DNA of 9,359 bases from Erysipelotrichaceae bacterium UBA3379 (GCA_002359025.1 DEPZ01000006.1:1-9359); one strand, 5' to 3'; shown: positions 1 through 6,947, counted from the first letter of the stretch. Notes: a model not told the origin generated them from the letters alone. Numbers and translations: made by a program.

Positions 1-6
1 CTTTTT

Positions 7-14
7 CCTCCTTT
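7..14 (-). promoter_or_regulatory. Ribosome binding site of off-window gene
   Basis: AAAGGAGG on the minus strand, directly after the T-box terminator tract. With ordinary spacing the start codon falls at or just beyond the left edge, so no coding sequence of the T-box-controlled gene is visible. Confidence 0.8.
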
Positions 15-19
15 AATAT

Positions 20-45
20 AAAAAGCCGCCCTATCTAAGGACGAC
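20..45 (-). terminator. T-box intrinsic terminator
   Basis: On the minus strand GTCGTCCT (45-38) pairs with AGGGCGGC (32-25) around loop TAGAT, with G-U pairs, followed by TTTTT (24-20). Its 5' arm contains the CCTT that pairs with the T-box core in the alternative antiterminator, so the two structures exclude each other. It may also stop read-through from the ABC transporter operon upstream, which has no terminator of its own. Confidence 0.93.
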
Positions 46-242
46 TTTATCGCGATACCACCTTAGTTCATAAGTCTATACTTATGCCCTCATTACTTTA
101 ACGCAGTTATACGGTAGTCACTACTTGATTCATCACTACATCTCCAAGGCGAGTTCATCAATGCCATCATACTTGTTTTCACCACCCACAAGCTCTCTAA
201 AAGACTTTCTTGACTACTACTCCTTTTCTTTGAATTTACACG
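20..242 (-). promoter_or_regulatory. T-box riboswitch leader (probable Leu specifier)
   Basis: Read on the minus strand, this leader carries the T-box core AAGGTGGTATCGCG (64-51), whose TGGT bulge would pair with an uncharged tRNA NCCA end. Stem I is visible: lower helix AAGG/CCTT (225-222 with 149-146), a specifier loop with AGTAGTA opposite GAACTCG (156-150), helix GTCAA/TTGAT (214-210 with 161-157), then AGAGAGC and a CTTGT/ACAAG distal hairpin with GGTGGTG. Stem III is CATAAGT/ACTTATG (86-80 with 75-69). In the antiterminator AAGG (64-61) pairs with CCTT (40-37). The triplet after GAA is CTC (153-151, Leu), followed by a purine; TCG (Ser) is a frame alternative. The bulge T suits an A discriminator base, as in tRNA-Leu, rather than the G of bacterial tRNA-Ser. 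The regulated gene starts just left of the window; leuS is inferred, not seen. Confidence 0.93.
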
Positions 243-248
243 CCTATT

Positions 249-276
249 ATTATATCATACGATTTTGTAATTTCAA
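249..276 (-). promoter_or_regulatory. Promoter of the T-box transcript
   Basis: Minus-strand -35 TTGAAA (276-271), a 16-base spacer, and -10 TATAAT (254-249), predicting transcript start near 242, just before the first stem I bases. The -35 box overlaps the TGA stop codon (275-273) of the upstream ABC gene. Confidence 0.8.
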
Positions 277-2120
277 GACTTCAATGCATCTATTGTATTA
301 AAATGATAAACATAAATAAGTGGAATCAGTTGACTTAGTAATGAAATCATCCATCCTGACAAACATACCTTTATAATAACTTCTCCTTGTATATGAAATA
401 ATGTTGTTTGACTCATCAAGATATTCTTTGCTACCTCATTAAATCCAGTAAGCAACATAACATATAATAAGCATCCAAATATTTGCGCTCCTAAAACAAT
501 CATCCCTGCTTCATAGAAAACAATTTTTAATGTATCAAAGGATGTTGCTCCAAAACAACGCATAATAGCCAAATCTTTTTTCTTTTGAACAACATTTAAA
601 AACATAACTTCACCTATTAAAAAGACAGAAGAAATCATAGCTAAAAAAGAAAAAATCATTAGTATCATTTCCACTTTATCCATTGTATCACTAACATGTT
701 CAGAAGTTGTTTCACCAACTTCTTGAAAACGTAACTGTTTGTAATCTTTTTGTAGTTGGGTAAAAACAGTATGTCTGTCTTTATGTGGCTTAACATAAAT
801 CATACCTAATCTAGATAATGAATCAAAATCTTCTTGTTTCTCTAACAAATGAATATAAGCGTTTTCTCTTTGATAAAATGTATCAAATGTTGTTGTGTTG
901 GTACTAACACCAACTATAAGAAATTCTATAGGATACATTCTTTTATCTTTTTTATACCACGAATATACTTTTTTATTTAAACACTTTGTCACATCTGTAT
1001 CATTTAACAGATGCTTAGCTGTTGATAAGGATAAAATAATCTCTTGGTCATTTTTAGGATATGTTCCATATTTTAATTGAAGATATTGATAAGGTGATGA
1101 ATCATCACTAATAAATAATGTTTTGGATTCTTCATAACGCTTCTTTTGAAAACTTAATCCCATGTTTTCATAATGATCTAAGTAGAAATGTATTCTTGAT
1201 ATGTCTTGACTGTGATGCAACTGATTAATAAGATCTTTATCAATATTTTGCTTATCTTGCTTTTGAAAACTGATACCTGATGATGGGACAATTGTATAGA
1301 TATAATCTTTAATTTGTTTTTCTAAACCCTGAGACAAACTGAGTGTTGTCAAAATACATACAAAAGACAAAGTTAAGCCAAAAATCATCTGAATCGAACG
1401 TTTTCGATGTGATAAAAAAGAAGCATAGGCCATTTGTAAACATGAAAAAGGATACTTAGCTTGTTTACTTTGGAACACTTCAACAAGTTGACATGAATTT
1501 ATTATTCTATGATCTATGATTTTCCCGTCATTCATCATATAAATTTCATCACTATAATCCTCAATCAACTCTTGGTCATGTGACACCATAATAACCAGTC
1601 TAGACTTAGATTCTTCTTTTAACAAATTCATTAACACTCTTTTATTCTCTTCATCCAATGATCCTGTAGGTTCATCACATAGAAGTATATTTCCCTTTTG
1701 CATATAAGCTCTTAAATAAGCTATACGTTGTCTTTGTCCAAAGGATAAAGCTGTCATATCAAAGTTCTCAAAATCCTGTATATCTAATTTATAATCTTTT
1801 TTGTATTGAAAATGAAAATAACGAGATAAAAAAATATTACTTTTTACATTTAACCACATCAACAAATGAAACCTTTGAAATAGAAAACTAATATGATATT
1901 TTCTATATCTATGTAAATAATGTTTGACCTTTTTTTGATTATAATATATTTCACCTTGAAAATCAGAATCAATTCCACCAATAATTTGTAATAAAGTCGT
2001 TTTTCCACATCCTGAAGGACCTATAATAGAAATCAAACCACATGAAGGCAACTCCATACATATATCATCTAAAACCTTAGTAAAATCATAACGTTTATAG
2101 ATGTGTTCCAACTTTAACAT
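273..2120 (-). CDS. MacB-like ABC transporter, fused ATPase-permease, second subunit
   Basis: A 615-residue protein: N-terminal ABC ATPase (about 1-215) followed by an FtsX/MacB-type permease. Seen: Walker A GPSGCGKTT (34-42), Q-loop Gln at 82, signature LSFGQ (125-129; consensus LSGGQ), Walker B ILLCDE with catalytic Glu150, D-loop SLD, switch His181. The Q-loop-to-signature region is several residues shorter than in its partner. Hydrophobic segments lie near 243-264, 484-508, 532-558 and 582-606, with a large extracytoplasmic domain (about 265-480) between the first two, the MacB topology. The ATG has a GGGAGG site six bases upstream, and one base separates it from the stop of the preceding gene, so translation is probably coupled. 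With the adjacent paralogue it likely forms a heterodimer at the membrane. Family knowledge suggests mechanotransmission or efflux (antimicrobial peptide, lipid or protein release); the substrate cannot be told from sequence. Confidence 0.9.
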   Translation of the reverse strand: MLKLEHIYKRYDFTKVLDDICMELPSCGLISIIGPSGCGKTTLLQIIGGIDSDFQGEIYYNQKKVKHYLHRYRKYHISFLFQRFHLLMWLNVKSNIFLSRYFHFQYKKDYKLDIQDFENFDMTALSFGQRQRIAYLRAYMQKGNILLCDEPTGSLDEENKRVLMNLLKEESKSRLVIMVSHDQELIEDYSDEIYMMNDGKIIDHRIINSCQLVEVFQSKQAKYPFSCLQMAYASFLSHRKRSIQMIFGLTLSFVCILTTLSLSQGLEKQIKDYIYTIVPSSGISFQKQDKQNIDKDLINQLHHSQDISRIHFYLDHYENMGLSFQKKRYEESKTLFISDDSSPYQYLQLKYGTYPKNDQEIILSLSTAKHLLNDTDVTKCLNKKVYSWYKKDKRMYPIEFLIVGVSTNTTTFDTFYQRENAYIHLLEKQEDFDSLSRLGMIYVKPHKDRHTVFTQLQKDYKQLRFQEVGETTSEHVSDTMDKVEMILMIFSFLAMISSVFLIGEVMFLNVVQKKKDLAIMRCFGATSFDTLKIVFYEAGMIVLGAQIFGCLLYVMLLTGFNEVAKNILMSQTTLFHIQGEVIIKVCLSGWMISLLSQLIPLIYVYHFNTIDALKS

Positions 2121-2121
2121 A

Positions 2122-3897
2122 TTATTCCTCCCTTAATATTTCTACAATATCTTGTTCTTTAATACTCATATAAGGCTTTATAACCCCCAGCGTGACAATA
2201 AATGCATAAACAAACATGAAAAGAATAATCATTGCATAAGGAGAACCACCAAGTGTAGGAACCATCAAACGAAACATCAACACTTTTTCTAAATGATAAA
2301 CATCATTGACATAAACATAACTCATATAAGATAACAACATACCACCTAGCACGATAATACCAACCAAAACCAGTGCTTCAAATAAAGTTAAAACAAATAA
2401 TCTCTTCTTTTCAATACCTAATGCAATTAAGTAAGCATAATCATGTTGTCTTTCAAAATAAATAATTGATTCAACAATCATAATCAATATCAAAGAAACT
2501 ATAAAACTCACTCCAATAAAAATATAAGCAATCACCTTTGAAAGAGATAATAATGAATGATAATTATCTACTCTTTCTATAATATCACTATAAACAATAT
2601 AATCTTTCGTATATTTTTGATAAACTTCTCTTGCTTTATTATCTTTAGCTTCAATCAAAAGAGTATAAGGATCTTGATAGTCTTGGTAACTCTTCATAAA
2701 GTCTTTACTGATATAACATTCATCTCCCTCAAAAAGAATAGGATTTAAAATCCCTACAACCTTTAGTATTTTCTTTTCATCCCCTATTTCTACATTTAAT
2801 TGATTAGATTTTATTTTCTGATAAAATGAATGACTGACTAAAATTTCATCTAAAGCTCTAGGAAGTCTGCCATATTGTAATGAGATATGCTTAGTAAAAT
2901 CGGGCATTACAGAACATAATGGTTCATATTCTTTTTGATTATGAGTAAATATGAGCGAGTCAAAATGATAATCATACTGCACATTTTGAAATAAAGGATC
3001 TTCTATCAGCTTTGTAAAAGGTTTAGTATCAGTATTTTGTAGAGTTATCATGTTTTTATGAATAACTTGTGTTTCACTGTCTTTGAGTGTTGTAAAAACA
3101 CCTTGAATAGCTGTTAATATTAAGAATGATGAGACAATAATAATCCATTGAAAAATGCATAAAAAACTTAATTTATTCTTTTGATAAAGCATTTGTCTTA
3201 AAGGATAAAACCATAAACTACGCTTTTTTCTTTTTAAGAGTGGAAACTCTTTCGATGATTCAAAAGTTTCCCCTGTTACTCTTCCATCTTTCATCGTTAT
3301 CAATGTATCACAATATGCACTAATAAGTGATAAATCATGAGATACAACAATAACCAATCTCTCCTTAGATACATCTTTTAATAATTTCATAACTTCATGC
3401 GCTTGTTTTTGATGTAAAGCCCCTGTCGGTTCATCACAAATAAGTACTGGAGATTGTTTCATGATTGCTTTTGCAATAGAAACTCTTTGACGCTGTCCTC
3501 CAGAAAGCTGATCTGGAAATGAAAAGAGATACTCATTTATTTCTAATGTGTTTGCGAGTTTAATAACGTCCTTCCTTGAAACATCAACACCTGCAATTTT
3601 AGCAGGTAAAACAATATTTTCATAAACCGTTAAAGCTAACAAATCATCTCGGTTTTGCATCATATAAGATACATAGTTTTTACGATAATTATCGTCTCCC
3701 CTAATATTTTTACCATTATATAGAACCTCACCATCATATTCTTTTTGTAACCCTGAGACAATTGATAACAATGTACTTTTTCCACATCCACTTTGACCTT
3801 GAATACCAATCAATCCTACATCTGGAAAAGTGATTTGAATATCATCTAAGATACGATGTTGATCAAATTCTTTAGAAATATGTTTTAATTCTAACAT
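2122..3897 (-). CDS. MacB-like ABC transporter, fused ATPase-permease, first subunit
   Basis: A 591-residue protein with the same architecture as the gene after it. ATPase domain: Walker A GQSGCGKST (34-42), Q-loop Gln81, canonical signature LSGGQ (131-135), Walker B VLICDE with Glu156, switch His187; the D-loop reads ALHQ where ALD is usual. Permease: membrane segments near 246-268, 455-480, 500-530 and 553-575, with an extracytoplasmic domain of about 185 residues after the first. A longer frame opens at 3924, but the ATG at 3897 is chosen because AAAGGAGGAG sits just upstream and the ATPase fold begins there (MLELKHISKEF). First gene of a two-gene operon; its last codons (LREE) contain the ribosome binding site of the next gene. 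The likely partner is that gene product. No sensor kinase, regulator or bacteriocin gene is in the window to suggest a substrate. Confidence 0.9.
   Translation of the reverse strand: MLELKHISKEFDQHRILDDIQITFPDVGLIGIQGQSGCGKSTLLSIVSGLQKEYDGEVLYNGKNIRGDDNYRKNYVSYMMQNRDDLLALTVYENIVLPAKIAGVDVSRKDVIKLANTLEINEYLFSFPDQLSGGQRQRVSIAKAIMKQSPVLICDEPTGALHQKQAHEVMKLLKDVSKERLVIVVSHDLSLISAYCDTLITMKDGRVTGETFESSKEFPLLKRKKRSLWFYPLRQMLYQKNKLSFLCIFQWIIIVSSFLILTAIQGVFTTLKDSETQVIHKNMITLQNTDTKPFTKLIEDPLFQNVQYDYHFDSLIFTHNQKEYEPLCSVMPDFTKHISLQYGRLPRALDEILVSHSFYQKIKSNQLNVEIGDEKKILKVVGILNPILFEGDECYISKDFMKSYQDYQDPYTLLIEAKDNKAREVYQKYTKDYIVYSDIIERVDNYHSLLSLSKVIAYIFIGVSFIVSLILIMIVESIIYFERQHDYAYLIALGIEKKRLFVLTLFEALVLVGIIVLGGMLLSYMSYVYVNDVYHLEKVLMFRLMVPTLGGSPYAMIILFMFVYAFIVTLGVIKPYMSIKEQDIVEILREE
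2127..2134 (-). promoter_or_regulatory. Ribosome binding site inside upstream ORF end
   Basis: AAGGGAGG on the minus strand, six bases before the ATG at 2120. It lies within the final codons of the upstream ABC gene, whose stop TAA is at 2124-2122, a layout typical of translational coupling between subunits of one complex. Confidence 0.8.
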
Positions 3898-3900
3898 AGT

Positions 3901-3910
3901 CTCCTCCTTT
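3901..3910 (-). promoter_or_regulatory. Ribosome binding site fixing the ABC operon start
   Basis: AAAGGAGGAG on the minus strand, ending three bases before the ATG at 3897. It excludes the longer upstream frame as the real start. Confidence 0.85.
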
Positions 3911-3911
3911 A

Positions 3912-3920
3912 TGTTATAAT
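3912..3920 (+). promoter_or_regulatory. Extended -10 promoter of mnmL, overlapping the divergent ABC promoter
   Basis: TGTTATAAT is an extended -10 (TGnTATAAT) on the plus strand; no good -35 is seen 17 bases upstream. The start would be near 3927, giving a leader of roughly ten bases with GGTGAT (3928-3933) as ribosome binding site. On the opposite strand the same bases read TATAAC (3918-3913), the only candidate -10 for the ABC operon, so the two promoters probably overlap. Confidence 0.55.
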
Positions 3921-3937
3921 GCATCTTGGTGATAAAA

Positions 3938-4870
3938 ATGAATAAATTTCCTTATACATTTGATAACAAACGTTATCATACATATAATTATTTCTTAAAA
4001 AACAAATATAAAAAGAAAATAGCTAAAGTTTCTTTAAATGCTGGTTTCACTTGTCCAAATCGTGATGGAAAAGTTTCTAAAGGTGGATGTATCTTTTGTT
4101 CTGATAGTGGTTCAGGTGATTTTGCTGGAAATGTCTATGATTCTTTACAAAAACAATTTGATGATATCTCTGCAATCATGAAAAACAAATGGCCAGATTG
4201 CCAGTTTATCGCTTATTTTCAAGCCAATACAAATACATATGCACCAGTTCAACGCTTAAAAGAAACATTTGAACCATTTGTAAACAAAGATCAAGTTGTA
4301 GGAATCGCACTAGGTACAAGAGCTGATTGTTTAGAAGATGATGTCTGTGATTATCTTTATGAACTCTCACAAAAATGTGATTTATATGTAGAACTCGGTT
4401 TACAAACAATTCATGACACAACAGCAAAACTCATCAATCGTGGACACGATTATCAAACATTTGTAGAGGGTGTTCAAAAACTAAGACAAAGAGGCATACA
4501 TGTCTGTGTTCATATCATAAATGGTCTTCCTTTTGAAACTTATGATATGATGCTAGATACTGCTAAAGCAGTTGGTCAGCTTGATATCCAAGCTTTAAAA
4601 ATTCATAATCTTTTTATTTTAAAAGACACCCCACTTCATAAGCTTTACCAATCAACTCCTTTTCCTATCTTAACCCGAAAAGAATATATTTCTTTAGTCG
4701 TTGAACAATTAGCTTATATTCCAAAACATGTTGTTATTGAAAGGCTTACTGGGGATGCACCTTTAAAAGATTTAGTAGAACCTCAATGGTCAATTAAAAA
4801 AGTGACAATTCTAAACGATATAGATAAACTCATGAAAGAGAAGGATATTTATCAAGGGAGTTATTTATAA
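3938..4870 (+). CDS. mnmL: Radical SAM protein MnmL (YtqA family), tRNA wobble-uridine modification
   Basis: A 310-residue member of the YtqA/YhcC (TIGR01212-like) radical SAM family. The [4Fe-4S] cluster cysteines are Cys39, Cys51 and Cys54 in CPNRDG...GGCIFC, the spacing characteristic of this family instead of the common CX3CX2C. Other family stretches are YFQANTNTYAP (93-103), GTRADCL (126-132), ELGLQT (152-157) and RGHDY (168-172). In Bacillus subtilis and Streptococcus mutans YtqA was renamed MnmL: it acts in turning cmnm5s2U into mnm5s2U at tRNA position 34, working with the methylase MnmM. ATG at 3938 is chosen over TTG at 3926 because GGTGAT lies just before it and the family begins at this point. 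MnmM, usually the operon partner, is not adjacent here. Function is assigned by family; the exact reaction is inferred. Confidence 0.88.
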   Translation: MNKFPYTFDNKRYHTYNYFLKNKYKKKIAKVSLNAGFTCPNRDGKVSKGGCIFCSDSGSGDFAGNVYDSLQKQFDDISAIMKNKWPDCQFIAYFQANTNTYAPVQRLKETFEPFVNKDQVVGIALGTRADCLEDDVCDYLYELSQKCDLYVELGLQTIHDTTAKLINRGHDYQTFVEGVQKLRQRGIHVCVHIINGLPFETYDMMLDTAKAVGQLDIQALKIHNLFILKDTPLHKLYQSTPFPILTRKEYISLVVEQLAYIPKHVVIERLTGDAPLKDLVEPQWSIKKVTILNDIDKLMKEKDIYQGSYL

Positions 4871-4877
4871 ACCCCTC

Positions 4878-4903
4878 ACTTATATATAAGTCATTATTTT
4901 TTT
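4878..4903 (+). terminator. Weak candidate terminator after mnmL
   Basis: Perfect palindrome ACTTATATATAAGT (4878-4891) followed after CATTA by seven T residues (4897-4903). The stem is AT-only at its centre, so stability is low. Confidence 0.45.
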
Positions 4904-4954
4904 AATTTACTTCTTAAAATATAAAAAAATAAACATTTATATTCAATGATATAT

Positions 4955-4979
4955 AAAAAGGTGTCCACTTGACACCTTT
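4955..4979 (-). terminator. hpf terminator
   Basis: On the minus strand AAAGGTGTC (4979-4971) pairs with GACACCTTT (4965-4957) around loop AAGTG, running into a T-tract. It sits ten bases after the hpf stop. The inverted repeat also faces mnmL and could serve both convergent genes. Confidence 0.88.
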
Positions 4980-4988
4980 CCTTTATTT

Positions 4989-5519
4989 TTATTCAGTTTC
5001 TAGTAAACCATATTTACCATCATGACGTTTGTAAATAACACTGACTTTATCAGTTTCTGTATCAAGATATACGAAGAATGAATGTCCAATTAATTCCATT
5101 TGCATAATTGCTTCTTCCATATCCATTGGTTTTGGACTGATTGTTTTTGTTTTAACAAGTACGTCTTCTTCTTCAGTTTCTAATGGTTCAATTGATGCAA
5201 CATTAAATGCGAGTTTATTATCTTTAGATTTTCTACTTAATCTTGTTTTATACTTTCTGATTTGTCTTTCTAATTTGTCAATGACCAAATCAATTGCATT
5301 GTAGAGATCTTCATCAATAACCTCTGCTCTTAGTAATACGTAATCTGTTGGAATAGTCACTTCGATTTTTTGACCTACAGGATAAGTTCTAATTAAGACT
5401 TTAGCTTCAACATTATCACTCATGATGAAATATTTATCCAACATGCTTAATTTTTTGTTGATTTTTGTTTCAATTCCTTCAGTCAACTCAATATTTTTTC
5501 CTCTTGTAATGACTTTCAT
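4989..5519 (-). CDS. hpf: Ribosome hibernation promoting factor, long form
   Basis: A 176-residue protein. Residues 1-97 are the HPF/RaiA domain (starts MKVITRGKNIELTEGIE), which binds the decoding region of the 30S subunit; the basic stretch KYKTRLSRKSKDNK closes it. An acidic linker (about 110-120) leads to the C-terminal dimerisation domain (about 121-175, with KPMDMEEAIMQMELIGHSFF and the Tyr-Lys-Arg-His-Asp-Gly segment). Two domains mark the long form of Gram-positives, which joins two 70S particles into inactive 100S dimers in stationary phase or stress. ATG at 5519 is taken because AAAGGAGG (5534-5527) lies seven bases upstream; an upstream in-frame Met at 5555 sits ahead of that site. 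Apparently monocistronic, with its own -10 box and terminator. Confidence 0.96.
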   Translation of the reverse strand: MKVITRGKNIELTEGIETKINKKLSMLDKYFIMSDNVEAKVLIRTYPVGQKIEVTIPTDYVLLRAEVIDEDLYNAIDLVIDKLERQIRKYKTRLSRKSKDNKLAFNVASIEPLETEEEDVLVKTKTISPKPMDMEEAIMQMELIGHSFFVYLDTETDKVSVIYKRHDGKYGLLETE

Positions 5520-5543
5520 AAATATTCCTCCTTTGATACTTTT

Positions 5544-5549
5544 ATTATA
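5544..5549 (-). promoter_or_regulatory. Candidate -10 of hpf
   Basis: TATAAT on the minus strand, ten bases upstream of the AAAGGAGG site. No recognisable housekeeping -35 is found at 16-18 bases, so either the promoter is weak or another sigma factor is used; the sequence does not decide. Confidence 0.5.
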
Positions 5550-5620
5550 CATCATTTTTAAGAAAAAAGCACTATATTTACCTATATTCTAAAATTTTAT
5601 TTATTTTAATAAATTCTCAC

Positions 5621-5646
5621 AAAAAAAAGAAGCAAAATTGCTTCTT
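5621..5646 (-). terminator. metK terminator, beginning inside the stop codon
   Basis: On the minus strand AAGAAGCA (5646-5639) pairs with TGCTTCTT (5634-5627) around loop ATTT, followed by a T-tract to 5621. The 5' arm starts within the metK TAA (5647-5645). Confidence 0.9.
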
Positions 5647-6787
5647 ATAAGTATTTCTTTAAGTCTTCTACTTTATCTAAGTTTTCCCAAGGTAAGTTTA
5701 AATCACCTCTACCAAAATGTCCATAAACAGCTGTATTTGAATAGATTGGTCTTAATAATTGTAATGTATTAATAATACCTTGAGGTGTTAAATCAAATTC
5801 ATTTTTAATTGCTTTTAAGATAACATCATGACTTACTTTTTCTGTTCCATATGTTTCAACATAAACACTTGTTGGTTCCTTTACACCAATTGCATAAGAT
5901 AATTGAATCTCGATACGATCACACAATCCAGCCGCAACAATATTCTTTGCCATATATCTTGCCATATAAGCAGCACTTCTATCAACTTTAGATGGATCTT
6001 TTCCAGAGAAAGCTCCTCCTCCATGTCTTGCAGAACCACCGTATGTATCAACAATGATTTTTCTTCCTGTAAGACCTGTATCTCCATGAGGCCCCCCAAT
6101 AACAAAACGTCCTGTTGGATTAATAAAGACTTTATAATCTGTGTTCATGTCATATTTTTTAACAACTTCTTTCATGATTACATTTTGAATATAGTCTTTA
6201 AACTCTTCTTCATTAAAATCATCATCATGTTGAATAGACATTAAAATAGTATCTATAAATGGATGTTGTGGATCTGTATAGTCAATTGTTACTTGAGATT
6301 TCATATCAGGACGTGCCCATTTGAATTCCCCACTATGTCTTTTTTCAGTCGCATAACGAACCAAATGATGAGCAATAGATACTGGTAAAGGCATATACCC
6401 TTCTGTTTCATGGCTAGCATATCCAAACATAATTCCTTGATCTCCTGCTCCACCAACTTCTACATTTGTACCTAATGCAATATCACTAGATTGACTATCT
6501 AATACGACTTCAATACGACAATTCTCACAATCAATACCTAAATCATCACGAGTATATCCAATTTTTCTTAACACATCTCTAGCAACTGCTTCATAATCAA
6601 CTTTTGCTTGCGTTGTAATTTCTCCACCAATAACAACTAAATTTGTTGTTGCAAAACATTCACATGCCACACGAGAATATGGATCTTGTGCTAAACATGC
6701 ATCAAGTATAGCATCACTGATTTGATCACAAACTTTATCAGGATGTCCTTCAGAAACTGATTCTGATGTAAATAAAATTCTTTCCAT
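5645..6787 (-). CDS. metK: S-adenosylmethionine synthetase
   Basis: A 380-residue cytosolic enzyme making S-adenosylmethionine from methionine and ATP, releasing phosphate and pyrophosphate. Seen: N-terminal FTSESVSEGHPDKVCDQ with the ATP-contacting His15, Pro16, Asp17 and Lys18; family signature GAGDQGIMFGYA (113-124); phosphate-loop signature GGGAFSGKD (256-264); and the conserved C-terminal end GHFGRGDLNLPWE. Length is slightly below the usual 384-400. A longer frame opens at 6823, but that start lies inside the riboswitch terminator; ATG at 6787 has GGAGGAGG six bases upstream and gives the standard family N-terminus. Control is by the SAM-I riboswitch directly upstream, a feedback loop in which the product shuts off its own synthesis gene. 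The transcript probably begins at the promoter at 7136-7164 and includes a small ORF. Confidence 0.98.
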   Translation of the reverse strand: MERILFTSESVSEGHPDKVCDQISDAILDACLAQDPYSRVACECFATTNLVVIGGEITTQAKVDYEAVARDVLRKIGYTRDDLGIDCENCRIEVVLDSQSSDIALGTNVEVGGAGDQGIMFGYASHETEGYMPLPVSIAHHLVRYATEKRHSGEFKWARPDMKSQVTIDYTDPQHPFIDTILMSIQHDDDFNEEEFKDYIQNVIMKEVVKKYDMNTDYKVFINPTGRFVIGGPHGDTGLTGRKIIVDTYGGSARHGGGAFSGKDPSKVDRSAAYMARYMAKNIVAAGLCDRIEIQLSYAIGVKEPTSVYVETYGTEKVSHDVILKAIKNEFDLTPQGIINTLQLLRPIYSNTAVYGHFGRGDLNLPWENLDKVEDLKKYL

Positions 6788-6793
6788 AACTTT

Positions 6794-6801
6794 CCTCCTC
6801 C
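6794..6801 (-). promoter_or_regulatory. Ribosome binding site fixing the metK start
   Basis: GGAGGAGG on the minus strand, six bases before ATG 6787 and downstream of the riboswitch terminator tract. Confidence 0.88.
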
Positions 6802-6808
6802 AACCAAT

Positions 6809-6834
6809 AAAAAAAGCTTTCAAGAGGAAAGCTT
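6809..6834 (-). terminator. SAM riboswitch expression platform, intrinsic terminator
   Basis: Minus-strand AAGCTTTC (6834-6827) pairs with GAAAGCTT (6821-6814) around loop CTCTT, ending in seven T residues (6815-6809). The competing antiterminator is also visible: CAAGGGG, from the 3' strand of P1 (starting 6846), can pair with CCTCTTG (6827-6821). SAM binding stabilises P1, frees the terminator and stops transcription. Confidence 0.92.
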
Positions 6835-6840
6835 CGTTCC

Positions 6841-6940
6841 CCCTTGTTGTTCAAGTAAACTTGCTTGGTAAAGGCACCTTCTTTATATTAAAGGGTTGCC
6901 ACCACATCATCGATCCTCATCTCGTGGTTCTAAACAAGAG
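6841..6940 (-). promoter_or_regulatory. SAM-I (S-box) riboswitch aptamer of metK, compact variant
   Basis: P1 is CTCTTGTT (6940-6933) with AACAAGGG (6848-6841). P2a is CCAC/GTGG, with a kink-turn made of GA and GATGA, then a three-pair P2b GAT/ATC with loop GAGG. P3 begins with GGCAACC (6900-6894) and closes with GGTGCC (6878-6873), capped by CTTTA/TAAAG. P4 is CAAG/CTTG with loop TTTA. CGATGA...GGCAACC and GGTGCC match the S-box consensus. After GGTGCC the usual AATTCC reads TTTACC, a departure in J3/4. Location before metK and a matched terminator/antiterminator pair support the call. Confidence 0.9.
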
Positions 6941-6947
6941 CTTTATA

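Noticed and set aside
895..1080. Plus-strand frame inside the second ABC gene
   Set aside because: It overlaps a long, well-supported coding sequence, has no ribosome binding site and no recognisable protein features.
2557..2748. Plus-strand frame inside the first ABC gene
   Set aside because: An Ile/Phe/Asn-rich translation typical of the complement of an AT-rich gene; no start signals.
4206..4427. Minus-strand frame inside mnmL
   Set aside because: Shadow of the radical SAM gene without start signals or domain features.
5881..6244. Overlapping frames on both strands inside metK
   Set aside because: metK is unmistakable over this whole range; the alternative translations show no protein character.
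6788..6823. Longer metK frame starting at 6823
   Set aside because: The start lies inside the riboswitch terminator, has no ribosome binding site, and adds residues absent from the family; ATG 6787 has GGAGGAGG and the standard N-terminus.
6841..6940. SAM-III (SMK box) or SAM-IV riboswitch
   Set aside because: The GATGA kink-turn, GGCAACC and GGTGCC layout with a P1-linked terminator/antiterminator pair is that of the SAM-I group; SMK works at the ribosome binding site, which here is separate and outside the aptamer.
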